A DNA stretch of 64,000 nucleotides. It comes from an uncultured Holophagaceae bacterium (GTDB lineage Bacteria > Acidobacteriota > Holophagae > Holophagales > Holophagaceae). Position numbers and translations under genes: made by a program. Shown here piece after piece: positions 1-8,525 of this stretch. Where the stretch lies: positions 231,092 to 295,091 of the forward strand of contig CAIWKE010000028.1 in NCBI GenBank assembly GCA_903913215.1, read 5' to 3'. Within the stretch, counting starts at the first letter, position 1. The number at the start of each line of letters is the position of its first letter. The notes below the pieces were generated by a model. The model did not search any database. It was not told the DNA's origin and was given only the letters and a program-made list of their open reading frames with translations.

Positions 1-2
1 CG

Positions 3-347
3 GTGATCTGCGATGCTCCTCTTGTGGGGCGGATCCTACTGAACCTCGTGTCTAACGCTGTCAAATTCACACCTCAGGTTCCAGGAGGGATTCAGGTGAG
101 CCTCCGCCAGACTGACGAAGGAATCCGTGTTGAAGTGCGGGATTGGGGCCCGGGCATTGACGCGGAACACCAAGTGCACATCTTCGAACGATATAACCAG
201 GGTGCGGGACCGGGCCCCGAGCGTCACCAGTCCTCAGGCCTTGGACTCACGTTTGCAAAGATGGCGGTGGAAGCCCATGGTGGGCATATTGGCGTGGATA
301 GCGAACTGGGGTGCGGCAGCACCTTCTGGTTTACCCTGCCTACCTGA
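3..347 (+). CDS. Sensor histidine kinase, C-terminal ATPase domain (5'-truncated by window edge)
   Basis: This is the end of a two-component sensor kinase, which autophosphorylates and hands phosphate to a response regulator. The 114 visible residues are a complete HATPase_c domain. The N box is ILLNLVSNAVKFT (about residues 11-23), the G1 box is DWGPGID, the F box is IFERYNQ, the G2 box is SSGLGLTFAK, and the end is GSTFWFTLP. The frame is open to the window edge, so the GTG at position 3 is not a start; the sensor and phosphoacceptor-His regions lie outside. The gene converges on the response regulator at 355-1047 with only 7 bp between stop codons, so the two are a plausible cognate pair that is not co-transcribed. 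Confidence 0.9.
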   Translation: MICDAPLVGRILLNLVSNAVKFTPQVPGGIQVSLRQTDEGIRVEVRDWGPGIDAEHQVHIFERYNQGAGPGPERHQSSGLGLTFAKMAVEAHGGHIGVDSELGCGSTFWFTLPT

Positions 348-354
348 GGTCTCG

Positions 355-1047
355 TCAGAGCAGGCCCGCCTGGACAGCGAGGGCGGCAAGGGCGGCAGCA
401 TTGTGGGTATCGAGCTTGCGCATGATGTGCTCCCGGTGGCTGCTCACCGTGCGTGGGCTGACCACCAGGCTACTGGCGATGTCCTTGGTGACGAGCCCGC
501 GGCCAATGAGGGCCAGGACCTCCCGCTCGCGCCTTGAGAGAACCTTCTCCACCTGGTCCTTCAGCTCCTGATCCAGGGGAGACGGTGCGGAATCCCCATG
601 AACCCTGCGGAACCTGGCTTCAATGGCCTGGATCAGTTCTTCGATGGAAAATGGCTTGGTGAGGTAGTCATCAGCGCCCGAGGACATGCCTTCCCGCAGG
701 CTTGCCCGGTCATCCTTGGCCGTCATGAAAATCAATGGGAGAGTGCCCAGGTCGGGATCCGACCTTACCTCACTCAACAATCCCAGGCCGTCCATTCCTG
801 GCATTTGGATATCCGACACAAGCAGGTCCGGTCGCTCCGCCCGAAGGTAGCTGAGAGCCTCAGCGCCGCTGTTGGCGGTAGCGACCTCCCACTCAGGCCG
901 CTCGAGTTTCAACAGGCTGACGAGGTTGTTCAACAAGCTACGGTCGTCATCCACTAGCAGGAGCCTTCGGCGAGTCAGCGCCGCCCCAGCCTCGCCAGAC
1001 AGACATTTCTCGGAGCATGGCAACTTGAAGAAGGCCTGGTTGGGCAT
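355..1047 (-). CDS. NarL/FixJ-type response regulator with LuxR helix-turn-helix
   Basis: DNA-binding response regulator of 230 aa. A receiver domain spans about residues 27-145: acidic pocket DDD at 33-35, phosphoacceptor D79 in LLVSDIQMPGMDG, the MTAK switch region, and the conserved Lys in YLTKPF. A LuxR/GerE helix-turn-helix spans about 165-225 (LSRREREVLALIGRG, SPRTVSSHREHIMRKL). It has an unusual 26-residue N-terminal tail. No Shine-Dalgarno precedes the ATG; instead AATAAT (1054-1059) sits exactly 6 nt upstream, suggesting a leaderless mRNA. It is convergent with the kinase at 3-347 and next to the urea/nickel island, so it is one conceivable but unproven regulator of that island. Confidence 0.92.
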   Translation of the reverse strand: MPNQAFFKLPCSEKCLSGEAGAALTRRRLLLVDDDRSLLNNLVSLLKLERPEWEVATANSGAEALSYLRAERPDLLVSDIQMPGMDGLGLLSEVRSDPDLGTLPLIFMTAKDDRASLREGMSSGADDYLTKPFSIEELIQAIEARFRRVHGDSAPSPLDQELKDQVEKVLSRREREVLALIGRGLVTKDIASSLVVSPRTVSSHREHIMRKLDTHNAAALAALAVQAGLL

Positions 1048-1424
1048 GACTTCATTATTGCTTATCTGTAAGACGCAACAGTAAAAAGGTTGAGCTATGA
1101 ATCAGGTTTCCTTTGCGGGGGTAGACCCTGTGTCTGAATATCGGTGAGTTGCAGCAGTGATAAGTATCCAGTGAAAAGGGTTCTCGTCCATCGACATACT
1201 TTCCAACGGGACCACATAGGCAATGGACCCTATGGAATGCTCGTCCGTGTGTTGTTATGTCTCAGCCTCTGTCTGGGCCCTAATACAAGCGCCACAACCC
1301 GCTCCAGCAGTGGTGATCCTTCCCGCTTCGGATACGGGGAGGTGGATCATCAAGTCTCTCTTGTTGAGGGAAATTGCTAACAACGTGTAAATTCGGATGA
1401 ATTCACCCACCCTACTGGAACCTA
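1048..1424. other. Gene-poor interval upstream of the response regulator
   Basis: About 375 bp with no well-supported gene. It holds the upstream region of the response regulator and the downstream flank of the porin gene. One short frame, 1237-1380 (+), would encode 47 residues beginning MLVRVLLCLSLCLG, which looks signal-peptide-like. It has no Shine-Dalgarno and no recognisable mature part, so I do not call it. Confidence 0.5.
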
Positions 1425-1453
1425 CAAAAAGGCCCCCCGCAAGGCGGGGGGCT
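1425..1453 (-). terminator. Rho-independent terminator of the porin gene
   Basis: Nine-base-pair perfect stem (GCCCCCCGC at 1432-1440 against 1444-1452, 3-nt loop). On the minus strand it is followed by TTTTT (1430-1426). It lies just downstream of the porin stop at 1472. Confidence 0.9.
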
Positions 1454-1471
1454 CTGGCATTCCAGCGCAGA

Positions 1472-2617
1472 TCAGAACTGAAGCTGGGTGCCGACGATGA
1501 AGCCGTTAGAGTCCGGACCATTGCCGATCTTGACCTTGGAGAAGGTGGCACTGATGCGGGCGTTGTGGCCCTCAATGATGTAGTTGACGCCAAAGTCCGT
1601 GCGCTTGGTGACGCCCTTAGCCAGGTCGGCATCAAACTTCTGATAGCGGACCACGGGCTGGAGGCGACCTGCTCCCACGTTGTCGGCGAACAGGTAGGCC
1701 GCGCTGAACAGGTTGGAAGTGCCCTGGGCAAGGCCACCAACGTTGGCCGTGGGAGCTGCGGTGCTGGGGGTGTTGAAGTCAACAACGTTGCCGGTGTCGT
1801 ACTTGTAGTAGGCCGCTTCCAGCGTCACCCAACCGCTGCCAACCTTGGTCTCCATCAGGCCATCCACGCTGAGGCCCTTGTAGTCACCCTTCTTTGCCAC
1901 GGTACCGACGCCATCTTTCTGCATCTGGGAGGCGACACCCAGGGCCAGGATTTCCTTGCCGTAGTAGGTGCTGCTGCAGTAGTAGGCGGGATTCGGCTCA
2001 GCGTCCCAGAAGTTAACCTGGAGGCGGCCAGCGTAGAGGGGCTGCGCGGAGTCATTGGAGGCGCCGGCAAAACGGTTGTGGCCCTGGAAAGCGCCCACGG
2101 AATACACCACCTTCTTATCCAGGAGCTTGCCCCATACCGTCACGCCGTTGTCGCGGCCAGCAAACTTGGCGGGGTACTGGGAGCCCATGGGGAAGGACCA
2201 GGTGCTGAGATAGTAGGGGCCGTCCAGGTTGGAGCGGTCGCTGGGGGGAAGCATGCGGCCCACCCAGACATTGAACCCATCCGAAAATTCAAAGCGGCCG
2301 ATGGCGTCCATCACCTGGACGCTGTTGTCGCCACCGCGCTCCACATTGAAGGTGCCCTTGATGATCTTGTTCAGCGACAAATCCGTGTATAGGCGGATGC
2401 TGTCCAGATTAAAATCGGTGGCATTGGAGGTTCCATTAGGCGCACCATTTTCAGTGCTGGAGATGCTGGCGCGAAGGCCAGCGCCGATGCTGATGGTCTT
2501 GTCCGGCCCGAAGGTCATGGTGCCACCTGCCTGGGCCACGGTGGCAAGGCAGGCCATGGCCGCAATGCCACGAAGACTATGATTCTTTCCGATGATGGAC
2601 TGGATGCGATGCTTCAT
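1472..2617 (-). CDS. Outer-membrane porin, co-regulated with urease
   Basis: Predicted 381-aa outer-membrane beta-barrel. An N-terminal signal peptide ends near AQA|GG (about residue 31). The rest is rich in alternating aromatic/polar strands and closes with a C-terminal Phe (TQLQF), the usual barrel-assembly signature. It resembles OprO/P-like general porins (middle region GRMLPPSDRSNLDG). Start ATG at 2617 has AGGAG in good position. It has its own promoter carrying the same 18-bp element as the ureA promoter (2699-2716) and its own terminator. Shared control suggests it admits urea or another small solute of the urease pathway; the substrate itself cannot be read from the sequence. Confidence 0.8.
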   Translation of the reverse strand: MKHRIQSIIGKNHSLRGIAAMACLATVAQAGGTMTFGPDKTISIGAGLRASISSTENGAPNGTSNATDFNLDSIRLYTDLSLNKIIKGTFNVERGGDNSVQVMDAIGRFEFSDGFNVWVGRMLPPSDRSNLDGPYYLSTWSFPMGSQYPAKFAGRDNGVTVWGKLLDKKVVYSVGAFQGHNRFAGASNDSAQPLYAGRLQVNFWDAEPNPAYYCSSTYYGKEILALGVASQMQKDGVGTVAKKGDYKGLSVDGLMETKVGSGWVTLEAAYYKYDTGNVVDFNTPSTAAPTANVGGLAQGTSNLFSAAYLFADNVGAGRLQPVVRYQKFDADLAKGVTKRTDFGVNYIIEGHNARISATFSKVKIGNGPDSNGFIVGTQLQF

Positions 2618-2671
2618 TTGTGCTCCTGTTGGCGCGTGGTCAAGGGAATTCGAATTGACTGCCGTAGGTAA

Positions 2672-2700
2672 TTAATAAGGCCTGGTGCTGTTTTTGAGAA
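2672..2700 (-). promoter_or_regulatory. Promoter of the porin gene (-35 TTCTCA, 17 bp, -10 TATTAA)
   Basis: On the minus strand, TTCTCA (2700-2695) and TATTAA (2677-2672) are 17 bp apart, 54 bp before the porin ATG. The sequence after the -10 (TTACCTACGG, AGTCAA) is nearly the same as after the ureA -10 box. The -35 overlaps the last two bases of the 18-bp operator-like element. Confidence 0.7.
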
Positions 2701-2716
2701 TCCGCTCGATTACCGA
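2699..2716 (-). promoter_or_regulatory. Urea/nickel regulon element, copy 1 (upstream of porin)
   Basis: Plus-strand AATCCGCTCGATTACCGA, identical to the elements at 17452-17469 and (inverted) 17524-17541. Read toward the gene it is TCGGTAATCGAGCGGATT, with two CGG(T/A) half-sites one helical turn (11 bp) apart. It abuts the -35 box, the usual place for an activator site. All three copies end 21 bp before TATTA. Confidence 0.8.
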
Positions 2717-2793
2717 TTTAATAATTTCTGGAAAACGTATTTTTGGGCATGGCGATAGATGCGCCCTTTACGGTACATGTTGGCATTCCGTGT

Positions 2794-3576
2794 TTAAAAA
2801 CTCTTGGCGATGGTAAGCGTCATGCGACCCTTGCCAATGTTGCGGCCCATGGCGTTATTGTAGCCCTGGTCTTTCGTGTCGGCGTGGGTGGCTGACAGGG
2901 CGAGAGTGTAGCTCTTACGCTCCTTCATAACGCCGACTTTGTAATCTGTGTAATTAAGGGAATCTCTGTTCCCGGTATGACCGCTGCTGAAGGTGGTCTT
3001 GCCTCCGTGAAGCAAGACCGTCCAACCGCTATCACTTAGTGGGATGCCCAGATTGAGATCAAGGTAGCTGGAACACCTGGCATCGGCGATTCCAAAGTTT
3101 TCTTCGCTAAGCACGCGTGAATACTTGAAGCTTAGCCACTTGTAGCTGATCCCCAGATAGCCTTCAGTGGTATCGGGATGGTAATTAGCCAGAGTGTTGT
3201 AGTTGCCCGGATAGAGGTAGCGGTACAACCCAACATCAAGGGTCCAGTCCTTGGCGAAGCCCCACTTGTAGCCTCCAAACAGGTCCACTTCCACGCAGGC
3301 GGAGGCCGGCCCCGCGGAGAATTGATCCGTAATCCAGGAAATGTTGCTGAGTGCGAGGCTTGCGTAAAAGCCCGCGGGATGGACCAGATCCAGTTCGGCC
3401 TGGACGGTAGGTTTGCCGTCGGTCTGGGTGAGCCCGCGGAAGATGTACTGAGACCCGAGGGTGGTGGAACCATTGAAGGTGACATCCCCGAAGTGGGGCG
3501 GGGGCGGCGGGGGGGGTTGAGCACCGAGTGCGCCCCCAAGCCATGCCGAAGCCAGGAGTAGGATCATCGTTCGCAT
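2794..3576 (-). CDS. TorF-family putative outer-membrane porin
   Basis: 260-aa exported beta-barrel-like protein. The signal peptide is about residues 1-19 (LLLASAWLGGALGA), followed by a poly-Pro stretch (residues 21-27) and then the family hallmarks: DVTFNGSTTLGSQYIFRG near the mature N-terminus, alternating amphipathic strands, and a C-terminal Phe (TIAKSF). This matches the conserved TorF/Gcw_chp group of putative porins (about 230-270 aa). It starts 33 bp downstream of pyrR with GGAG before the ATG and is probably the last gene of the long urease transcript. No substrate can be assigned. Confidence 0.75.
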   Translation of the reverse strand: MRTMILLLASAWLGGALGAQPPPPPPPHFGDVTFNGSTTLGSQYIFRGLTQTDGKPTVQAELDLVHPAGFYASLALSNISWITDQFSAGPASACVEVDLFGGYKWGFAKDWTLDVGLYRYLYPGNYNTLANYHPDTTEGYLGISYKWLSFKYSRVLSEENFGIADARCSSYLDLNLGIPLSDSGWTVLLHGGKTTFSSGHTGNRDSLNYTDYKVGVMKERKSYTLALSATHADTKDQGYNNAMGRNIGKGRMTLTIAKSF

Positions 3577-3609
3577 GCAATCTCCAGATGGAAACTCACG
3601 TGTGGTGCC

Positions 3610-4173
3610 TTAGTGGCTAATTTCCTGTTCACCTTTGGTTCCAAGCAGAACGCAGTCATCACCATCGATCTCCTGGACCCTCACCGAGACCATTTGACCC
3701 GCCCCGAGATTCAACCGGATGCCATAGAAGTCCGGCTGGATGGGTAGTTCCCGGTCCCCGCGATCTACCAGAGTCGCCAGCCACACCCGACGCGGCCTGC
3801 CGTGGTCGAGGATGGCATCCAGTGCCGCCCGGACGGTACGGCCGGTGTAGATCACGTCATCCACAAGAACCACCGTACGACCTGCCAAGTCAAATGGGAT
3901 GTCCGTGGAGCGCAAGATGGGGCTGCCGCTGATCTCGGACAGGTCGTCTCGGTACATTCCGATGTCTAGAATGCCCCTGGGAACCCGCCGCCCTAGGCCG
4001 GCCTCCAACCTCGCGGTCAGGCGCTCGGCAAGGGGGATGCCGCGGGTATGGATGCCGATGACCACAAGCGACTCCTCCTCCCGCAGGGAAGCCATGATTT
4101 CCCAGCATATTTTCTGGAGGTTGGCCTCGAGTTGATGGGCGTCGAGAATGTGATCGGAGTTGGAGATTCGCAC
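3610..4173 (-). CDS. pyrR: PyrR-type bifunctional pyrimidine regulator / uracil phosphoribosyltransferase
   Basis: 187-aa type I phosphoribosyltransferase fold. The PRPP-binding signature VVLVDDVIYTGRT lies at about residues 96-108, IGIHTRGIPLAERL in the N-terminal third, and the YRDDL segment before the signature. PyrR converts uracil plus PRPP to UMP and, in many bacteria, binds pyr leader RNA. Start is GTG at 4173 with AGGAG 7 nt upstream. No other pyrimidine gene is nearby. It follows a PsiE-family gene by 39 bp at the distal end of the urease run. As urease links to nitrogen release and pyrimidine breakdown can yield urea, the position may be functional, but that is inference. Confidence 0.85.
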   Translation of the reverse strand: MRISNSDHILDAHQLEANLQKICWEIMASLREEESLVVIGIHTRGIPLAERLTARLEAGLGRRVPRGILDIGMYRDDLSEISGSPILRSTDIPFDLAGRTVVLVDDVIYTGRTVRAALDAILDHGRPRRVWLATLVDRGDRELPIQPDFYGIRLNLGAGQMVSVRVQEIDGDDCVLLGTKGEQEISH

Positions 4174-4212
4174 GGGTGCTCCTGTTCGTGGGAATGGAAG
4201 GGCCCTTCCGGG

Positions 4213-4737
4213 CTAGAGAACCGGGGGCGTTTCCCTCGTCCTGCGGAAGGTGCCCCGCCGCACGCCTGAGCACGGAATGATAGGGGTCGCTGTCTGGGCG
4301 CGTTTGACAAAGAAATAGCTCACGGCCAGAGCCAGTACGAGACTTGAGAATCCGAAAAGGACCATCGGATTGATGGAATACAGATCTATTTCGAGAACGT
4401 GCCGCCCCATGGCGATCAAGCCCAGTAGCAGAATCACCTCGACTCGCACATTGTGCTCCCGGAAGTAGATCTTGACGGTCTCGAGCAGCTCCAGCCCGAG
4501 CAGGACCAGAAGGATCCCGGCGAATGAATGCAGGGAGGCCTTCTGGAGCTCTGAAAAGTCGCCAATGTGGGCAGCGAATTTCCACACTCGAGTCAAAAAG
4601 ATGTAGCCCACCACGGCCAACATCACCATCACCAGGAGCGCCATCAGGAGGCAGAGCGCCGCGACCACAAACCCTTCAAATTTTTCGAGGGGTTTGTGCC
4701 ACTTGGGCATGTTTTTCAAGATGGCTCTGGCCGACAT
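4213..4737 (-). CDS. PsiE-family integral membrane protein
   Basis: 174 aa with four predicted transmembrane helices: about residues 22-50 (FVVAALCLLMALLVMVML), 70-88, 98-115 and 120-145. The loop HVLEIDLYSINPM is typical of PsiE (phosphate-starvation-inducible E) proteins, whose biochemical role is unknown. The Arg-rich C-terminal tail (GVRRGTFRRTRETPP) is probably cytoplasmic. Start ATG has GGAG 8 nt upstream. It lies between the TonB receptor and pyrR on the same strand. Confidence 0.75.
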   Translation of the reverse strand: MSARAILKNMPKWHKPLEKFEGFVVAALCLLMALLVMVMLAVVGYIFLTRVWKFAAHIGDFSELQKASLHSFAGILLVLLGLELLETVKIYFREHNVRVEVILLLGLIAMGRHVLEIDLYSINPMVLFGFSSLVLALAVSYFFVKRAQTATPIIPCSGVRRGTFRRTRETPPVL

Positions 4738-4813
4738 GGGCTGTCACTCCGGATAGGGGTAATGCTGGTTCAATCTATTGGTTGAAGGGGGTCATCATCT
4801 GGTTCAAGGAAGG

Positions 4814-7225
4814 TCAAAATCGAAAAGTGGACGTGAACCGGATGGACAGGGGGTCACTGGGATGCACCATACGGTCCACCACTCCTTCCGCGGTCTCCCC
4901 ACGGAGGCGGGAGGCATACATGTATTCGATGTCATTGACTTTGGCATTCAACAGATTCATCACCTCCAGGCTGAGTGCGATCCTCTTGGTCAACTCCCAC
5001 CCCAGGCGGACCTGGGCCAAGATCGATGCGTGGGACCGCGCTGAATCATCTGCGAGCAGGGGCCGGGGGCCGAAATACCGGAGCCGTATATTCACTGAAT
5101 AGCCCGAGCCGTTCTTCGCCGACACCCCAAGACTTCCCGTGCCTTCGATGGCCTCGGGGATGTGGTTGCCCTCAGGATTCTCATCCCGAAAGCGGGCCCT
5201 GCTGTAGGCGCAGTCGAGGTCGATGTTCAGCCCCGGGACTGGGCTGAGGTCGTTGGACCACTCCACGCCGATACGGCGGCTGGGCCGCGAAGGTTCCGTC
5301 GTCCCAGTATCCGCGCTGAAGACCAGCTCCGAGTCCATATCCAGGCGGACCAGGCTCAGGCTGGTCTGCCAGGTATCCAACGGTTTACATCGAAAGCCCA
5401 GCTCCAAAGCCCGGGACCTGACAAGGGGTGTCGCCACCTGGAGCTGGGCACCGGAAAGGTTCTCCCGCTGGACGATCCCCCGGGCATCGTTGCTATGGAA
5501 GCCATCGGCTCGCGTGAGATAGAACTCAGTCGATCCCCAGGGTCCAAAGACGAAGGTTACCTTCGGGCTGAGGAGGCTGGCGCTCTTGCACCCCTGTAGC
5601 ATTTTGGAGTCGATGCCCGTGGGCAGTGGTGCTCGATTGGCGACCTGAAATAAATAGTGGTCCTCCCTCAGTCCGAGGACGGCCCTAATGGGCCAGGGGA
5701 AGCGCACTGTGGATTGGGCATAGGCGGAAACCTGAACCTGGTCGATCCCGTCATCAGCCTGCGCCGGTGCCCAGCGCTGCTTGGCCTGGGTGGGGAAGAG
5801 GCCAACCTGGGAAATGGCATCTCGCCGCCCCTGGATACCGGCGAGGTTATCCAGCTCAGAGCCAGCCACCTCCTGGTTCCAAAGCTCGCTGAGATGGAAG
5901 CCGTAACTCCAGCGTCGATCCACCTGCTCGACCTGATCTCCATGGGCGGGTGAATTCAGGAAAAATGTGAAGTCATTCCACAGATTCACTTCGTATTTGG
6001 AAATATAGGCCTCGAAGCGGGTCTGCTGCCCCTCGGTGGTGTGCCTCCAATCCAGGGTGAGAGCTTCCCGGTTCGTCTGCCCCCCATCACTGGCGTCCAG
6101 GGTGCCGAAGCGGCTGATGATTCGCCTGTCGATGGCCCGCTGAGGCACCTGGTGGTTGGAGTTCCAGGAACCGCCGTAGCCGAACCCCGAAACCGCGAAC
6201 CCATTTTCAGGTCCACCCTGGCTGTAGCGCAGGAAGACATTCAGGCGCCGGTAGTCATCCGGGCGATCCCAGGGACCATCGTTGTGATAGTCCTCCAGGG
6301 CATACAGGAAGTGCCCGCTCCCGACCTCGGTGGACGCCGCGTACAGCATCCGTCGGTAGCCCATCCCCCCCAATTCGAGGCTGAGATTCCCCCTATCCAG
6401 GGTGTTAACGTAGTTGACGTTCGCCGCGGCGGCGTTAGAGAAGTCGCCCTGCTCGGCGAGGTAGGAACCCTTCCAGTACTGGATGGCACTCACCAGTTCC
6501 GGAATCAGGAAGTTCAGGTCCAGGTAGCCCTGGCCGTGGGCATGGGTGGGAAGATTGACGGGCAATCCAGCTACGGTCGTGGCGAAATCGGTCCCGTGAT
6601 CCAGGCTGAAGCCGCGGCAGAAATACTGGTTGGCCTTACCGCCCCCGGAGTGCTGGGTCACGATCACGCCCGGGACAGTCTCCAGCAGTTCTCCCGGACG
6701 GAGGATCGGCCTTCCCGTCAAGCGAGCCTCGGTGACAACCCCTTGGCTGGCGCTGGACGCCACGCCCGCCAGATCCACGGCGGTGGAATCCAGATCCCTG
6801 AAATTCAGGAAGCCCGATCCTTGAGAAACGACCTCCACGGAGGCGCCGGGGAGGGCTGCGAGCACCAGAGTCCATTGCTGGTGGAGATCCTGAGGTTCTA
6901 CCCGCAGAGATCGCCAGCCTTCCTGGTAACCATTCTTGGAATAACGGACCCGGTAAAGCCCAACCGCCAATCCTTGGAGCCGGAAGACACCGCTCCCGTC
7001 CGTGACGGTCGTCTTCCCCAGCCCTTCGCCCTGTCCGTGTGTTTCCACCGTGACGCCAGTGAGCTTGGTACCCCGGGCATCCAGAACTCGTCCCTCTACG
7101 CCCCCTCCTGTGGAAAGGTCGAGAAGGCCAGGCCCAGGGCCGGGGGCCGTTGCCCGAACCTGCATGGCAGATCCGACCAACAGGGCCACCAGTCCCAGGC
7201 TTGGAATAGAGCTAGATCGCATCAT
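4814..7225 (-). CDS. TonB-dependent outer-membrane receptor, candidate nickel receptor
   Basis: 803 aa if begun at the ATG-ATG pair at 7225/7222. The open frame extends upstream to 7417, but only these starts put a signal peptide first (MMRSSSIPSLGLVALLVGSA). Next come a carboxypeptidase-regulatory-like domain (about residues 40-120, GVEGRVLDARGTKLTGVTV), a plug domain (LLETVPGVIVTQHSGGG, RGFSLDHGTDF) and a 22-strand-type barrel ending FTSTFRF. The plug has the His-bearing loop NLPTHAHGQGYLDLNF. The start overlaps the amtB stop by 14 bp. TonB receptors carry scarce ligands across the outer membrane. Placed between nickel-transport and urease genes, this one plausibly takes up Ni2+ or a Ni chelate, as FrpB4 does in Helicobacter; that role is inferred. 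Confidence 0.85.
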   Translation of the reverse strand: MMRSSSIPSLGLVALLVGSAMQVRATAPGPGPGLLDLSTGGGVEGRVLDARGTKLTGVTVETHGQGEGLGKTTVTDGSGVFRLQGLAVGLYRVRYSKNGYQEGWRSLRVEPQDLHQQWTLVLAALPGASVEVVSQGSGFLNFRDLDSTAVDLAGVASSASQGVVTEARLTGRPILRPGELLETVPGVIVTQHSGGGKANQYFCRGFSLDHGTDFATTVAGLPVNLPTHAHGQGYLDLNFLIPELVSAIQYWKGSYLAEQGDFSNAAAANVNYVNTLDRGNLSLELGGMGYRRMLYAASTEVGSGHFLYALEDYHNDGPWDRPDDYRRLNVFLRYSQGGPENGFAVSGFGYGGSWNSNHQVPQRAIDRRIISRFGTLDASDGGQTNREALTLDWRHTTEGQQTRFEAYISKYEVNLWNDFTFFLNSPAHGDQVEQVDRRWSYGFHLSELWNQEVAGSELDNLAGIQGRRDAISQVGLFPTQAKQRWAPAQADDGIDQVQVSAYAQSTVRFPWPIRAVLGLREDHYLFQVANRAPLPTGIDSKMLQGCKSASLLSPKVTFVFGPWGSTEFYLTRADGFHSNDARGIVQRENLSGAQLQVATPLVRSRALELGFRCKPLDTWQTSLSLVRLDMDSELVFSADTGTTEPSRPSRRIGVEWSNDLSPVPGLNIDLDCAYSRARFRDENPEGNHIPEAIEGTGSLGVSAKNGSGYSVNIRLRYFGPRPLLADDSARSHASILAQVRLGWELTKRIALSLEVMNLLNAKVNDIEYMYASRLRGETAEGVVDRMVHPSDPLSIRFTSTFRF

Positions 7226-8474
7226 GGACGTGGGTATCGTCCGAGTAGGCCGTTTCGCCGTGCAGACCCAAGTCCAGTCCCTTCGCCTGCACCTTGTCAT
7301 CAACAATGACTGGGGTGACGCGATCGATGAGCCAGAGCATGCCGTAGGTGAACACGAAGGCCCAAACTGTAGAGATAGCGACTGCGGCGCACTGCTTACC
7401 GAAGAAGGAGAACCCACCTCCGGTCAGCAACCCGTTGGTGACGATGTTCGGGTTCCAGGCCTTGTTCGCGAACAAGCCTAGGAAGATGATACCGATCATG
7501 CCGCCGACGCCATGGACACCCCAGACATCGAGGGCGTCGTCCCAGCCGAGCTTGTTCTTGAGCGCCACCGCGTAGTAGCACACGATGCCTGCCATGATGC
7601 CGATCAAGGCCGCAATGGCCGGAGAGACATAGCCCGCAGCAGGCGTGATGGTCGCCAGACCGGCCACAGCGCCAGTAAGCAGGCCTACGAACTTGGGTTG
7701 CTTCTCGTTCATCCATTCGATGACCAACCAGGTAACAGCCGCAAAGGAAGCCGAAACATCCGTGTTGATAAAGGCGGAAGTCGTGACGGAATCCACCTGG
7801 AATTCGCTACCGGCATTGAAGCCATACCAGCCAAACCACAGGAGGCCAGTGCCCAGGGCCACCAGGGGAATGCTGTGAGGCGTGTGATCGATGATCTTCC
7901 GCTTGCCGACGTAGAGAATGGAGGCCAGGGCCGCGATTCCCGCAGTGTTGTGCACCACGATCCCGCCCGCATAATCCAGCACGCCCCACTGGGCCAGGAT
8001 TCCATCAGGATGCCAAACCATGTGGCAGAAGGGGAAGTAGACGCAGATCAGCCAGAACGTGAGGAACCACATGTAGGCTTTGAAGGTGATCCGATTGGCG
8101 AAGGCACCGGTGATGAGCGCCGGAGTGATGATCGCGAACATCATCTGGTAGGCGACATGCACAAAGGTCGGGATGCCCAGGGTGACATTGCCTTGATAAA
8201 GGCTCTGGAGGTCGATTCCCCGGAGGAGTGCGTGCGTAAAAGGGTTGCCGATGATCCCGTGAACGGAGGGGCCGAAACACATGGAATAGCCGAACAGGAA
8301 CCACAGGACAGTGGTCCAACCCATGGACACGAAACTCTGGATCATGACACCCAGGACATTCTTGCGGTGCATCAAGCCGCCATAGAAGAAGGCCAGTCCG
8401 GGGGTCATGAGCATGACCAGGCTGGCGCATAGGATCATGAATCCTGTGTTGCCGGTATTAATCTGAGGTAGCAC
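7212..8474 (-). CDS. amtB: Ammonium transporter (Amt/MEP/Rh family)
   Basis: 420-aa, about 11-helix inner-membrane channel for NH4+/NH3. The conserved pore histidine pair is present as H175 (GGIVVHNTAGI) and H321 (DVWGVHGVGG). Other family marks are MTPGLAFFYGG, AYQMMFAIITPALI and FGWYGFNAGS. The C-terminal cytoplasmic tail is histidine-containing (THVHDAI). Start GTG at 8474 has AGGAG 6 nt away. No glnK is adjacent, unusual for amtB. Placement in the urease run suggests it exports or recaptures the ammonia made by urease. Confidence 0.95.
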   Translation of the reverse strand: MLPQINTGNTGFMILCASLVMLMTPGLAFFYGGLMHRKNVLGVMIQSFVSMGWTTVLWFLFGYSMCFGPSVHGIIGNPFTHALLRGIDLQSLYQGNVTLGIPTFVHVAYQMMFAIITPALITGAFANRITFKAYMWFLTFWLICVYFPFCHMVWHPDGILAQWGVLDYAGGIVVHNTAGIAALASILYVGKRKIIDHTPHSIPLVALGTGLLWFGWYGFNAGSEFQVDSVTTSAFINTDVSASFAAVTWLVIEWMNEKQPKFVGLLTGAVAGLATITPAAGYVSPAIAALIGIMAGIVCYYAVALKNKLGWDDALDVWGVHGVGGMIGIIFLGLFANKAWNPNIVTNGLLTGGGFSFFGKQCAAVAISTVWAFVFTYGMLWLIDRVTPVIVDDKVQAKGLDLGLHGETAYSDDTHVHDAI

Positions 8475-8525
8475 TTGGAACTCCTTGTCTAAGTGGTTGA
8501 GTGGGGGGAGGCTAGGCCTGAGCGA

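Noticed and set aside
1237..1380. 47-aa ORF with signal-like N-terminus
   Set aside because: No Shine-Dalgarno and no mature domain; likely chance.
1255..1785. 176-aa open frame on the minus strand
   Set aside because: Lies inside the porin gene in another frame and has low-complexity Ser/Arg/Pro composition.
6041..7309. 422-aa plus-strand frame across the TonB receptor
   Set aside because: Antisense shadow: high-GC codon bias of the real gene gives a long open frame on the other strand; no protein motif.
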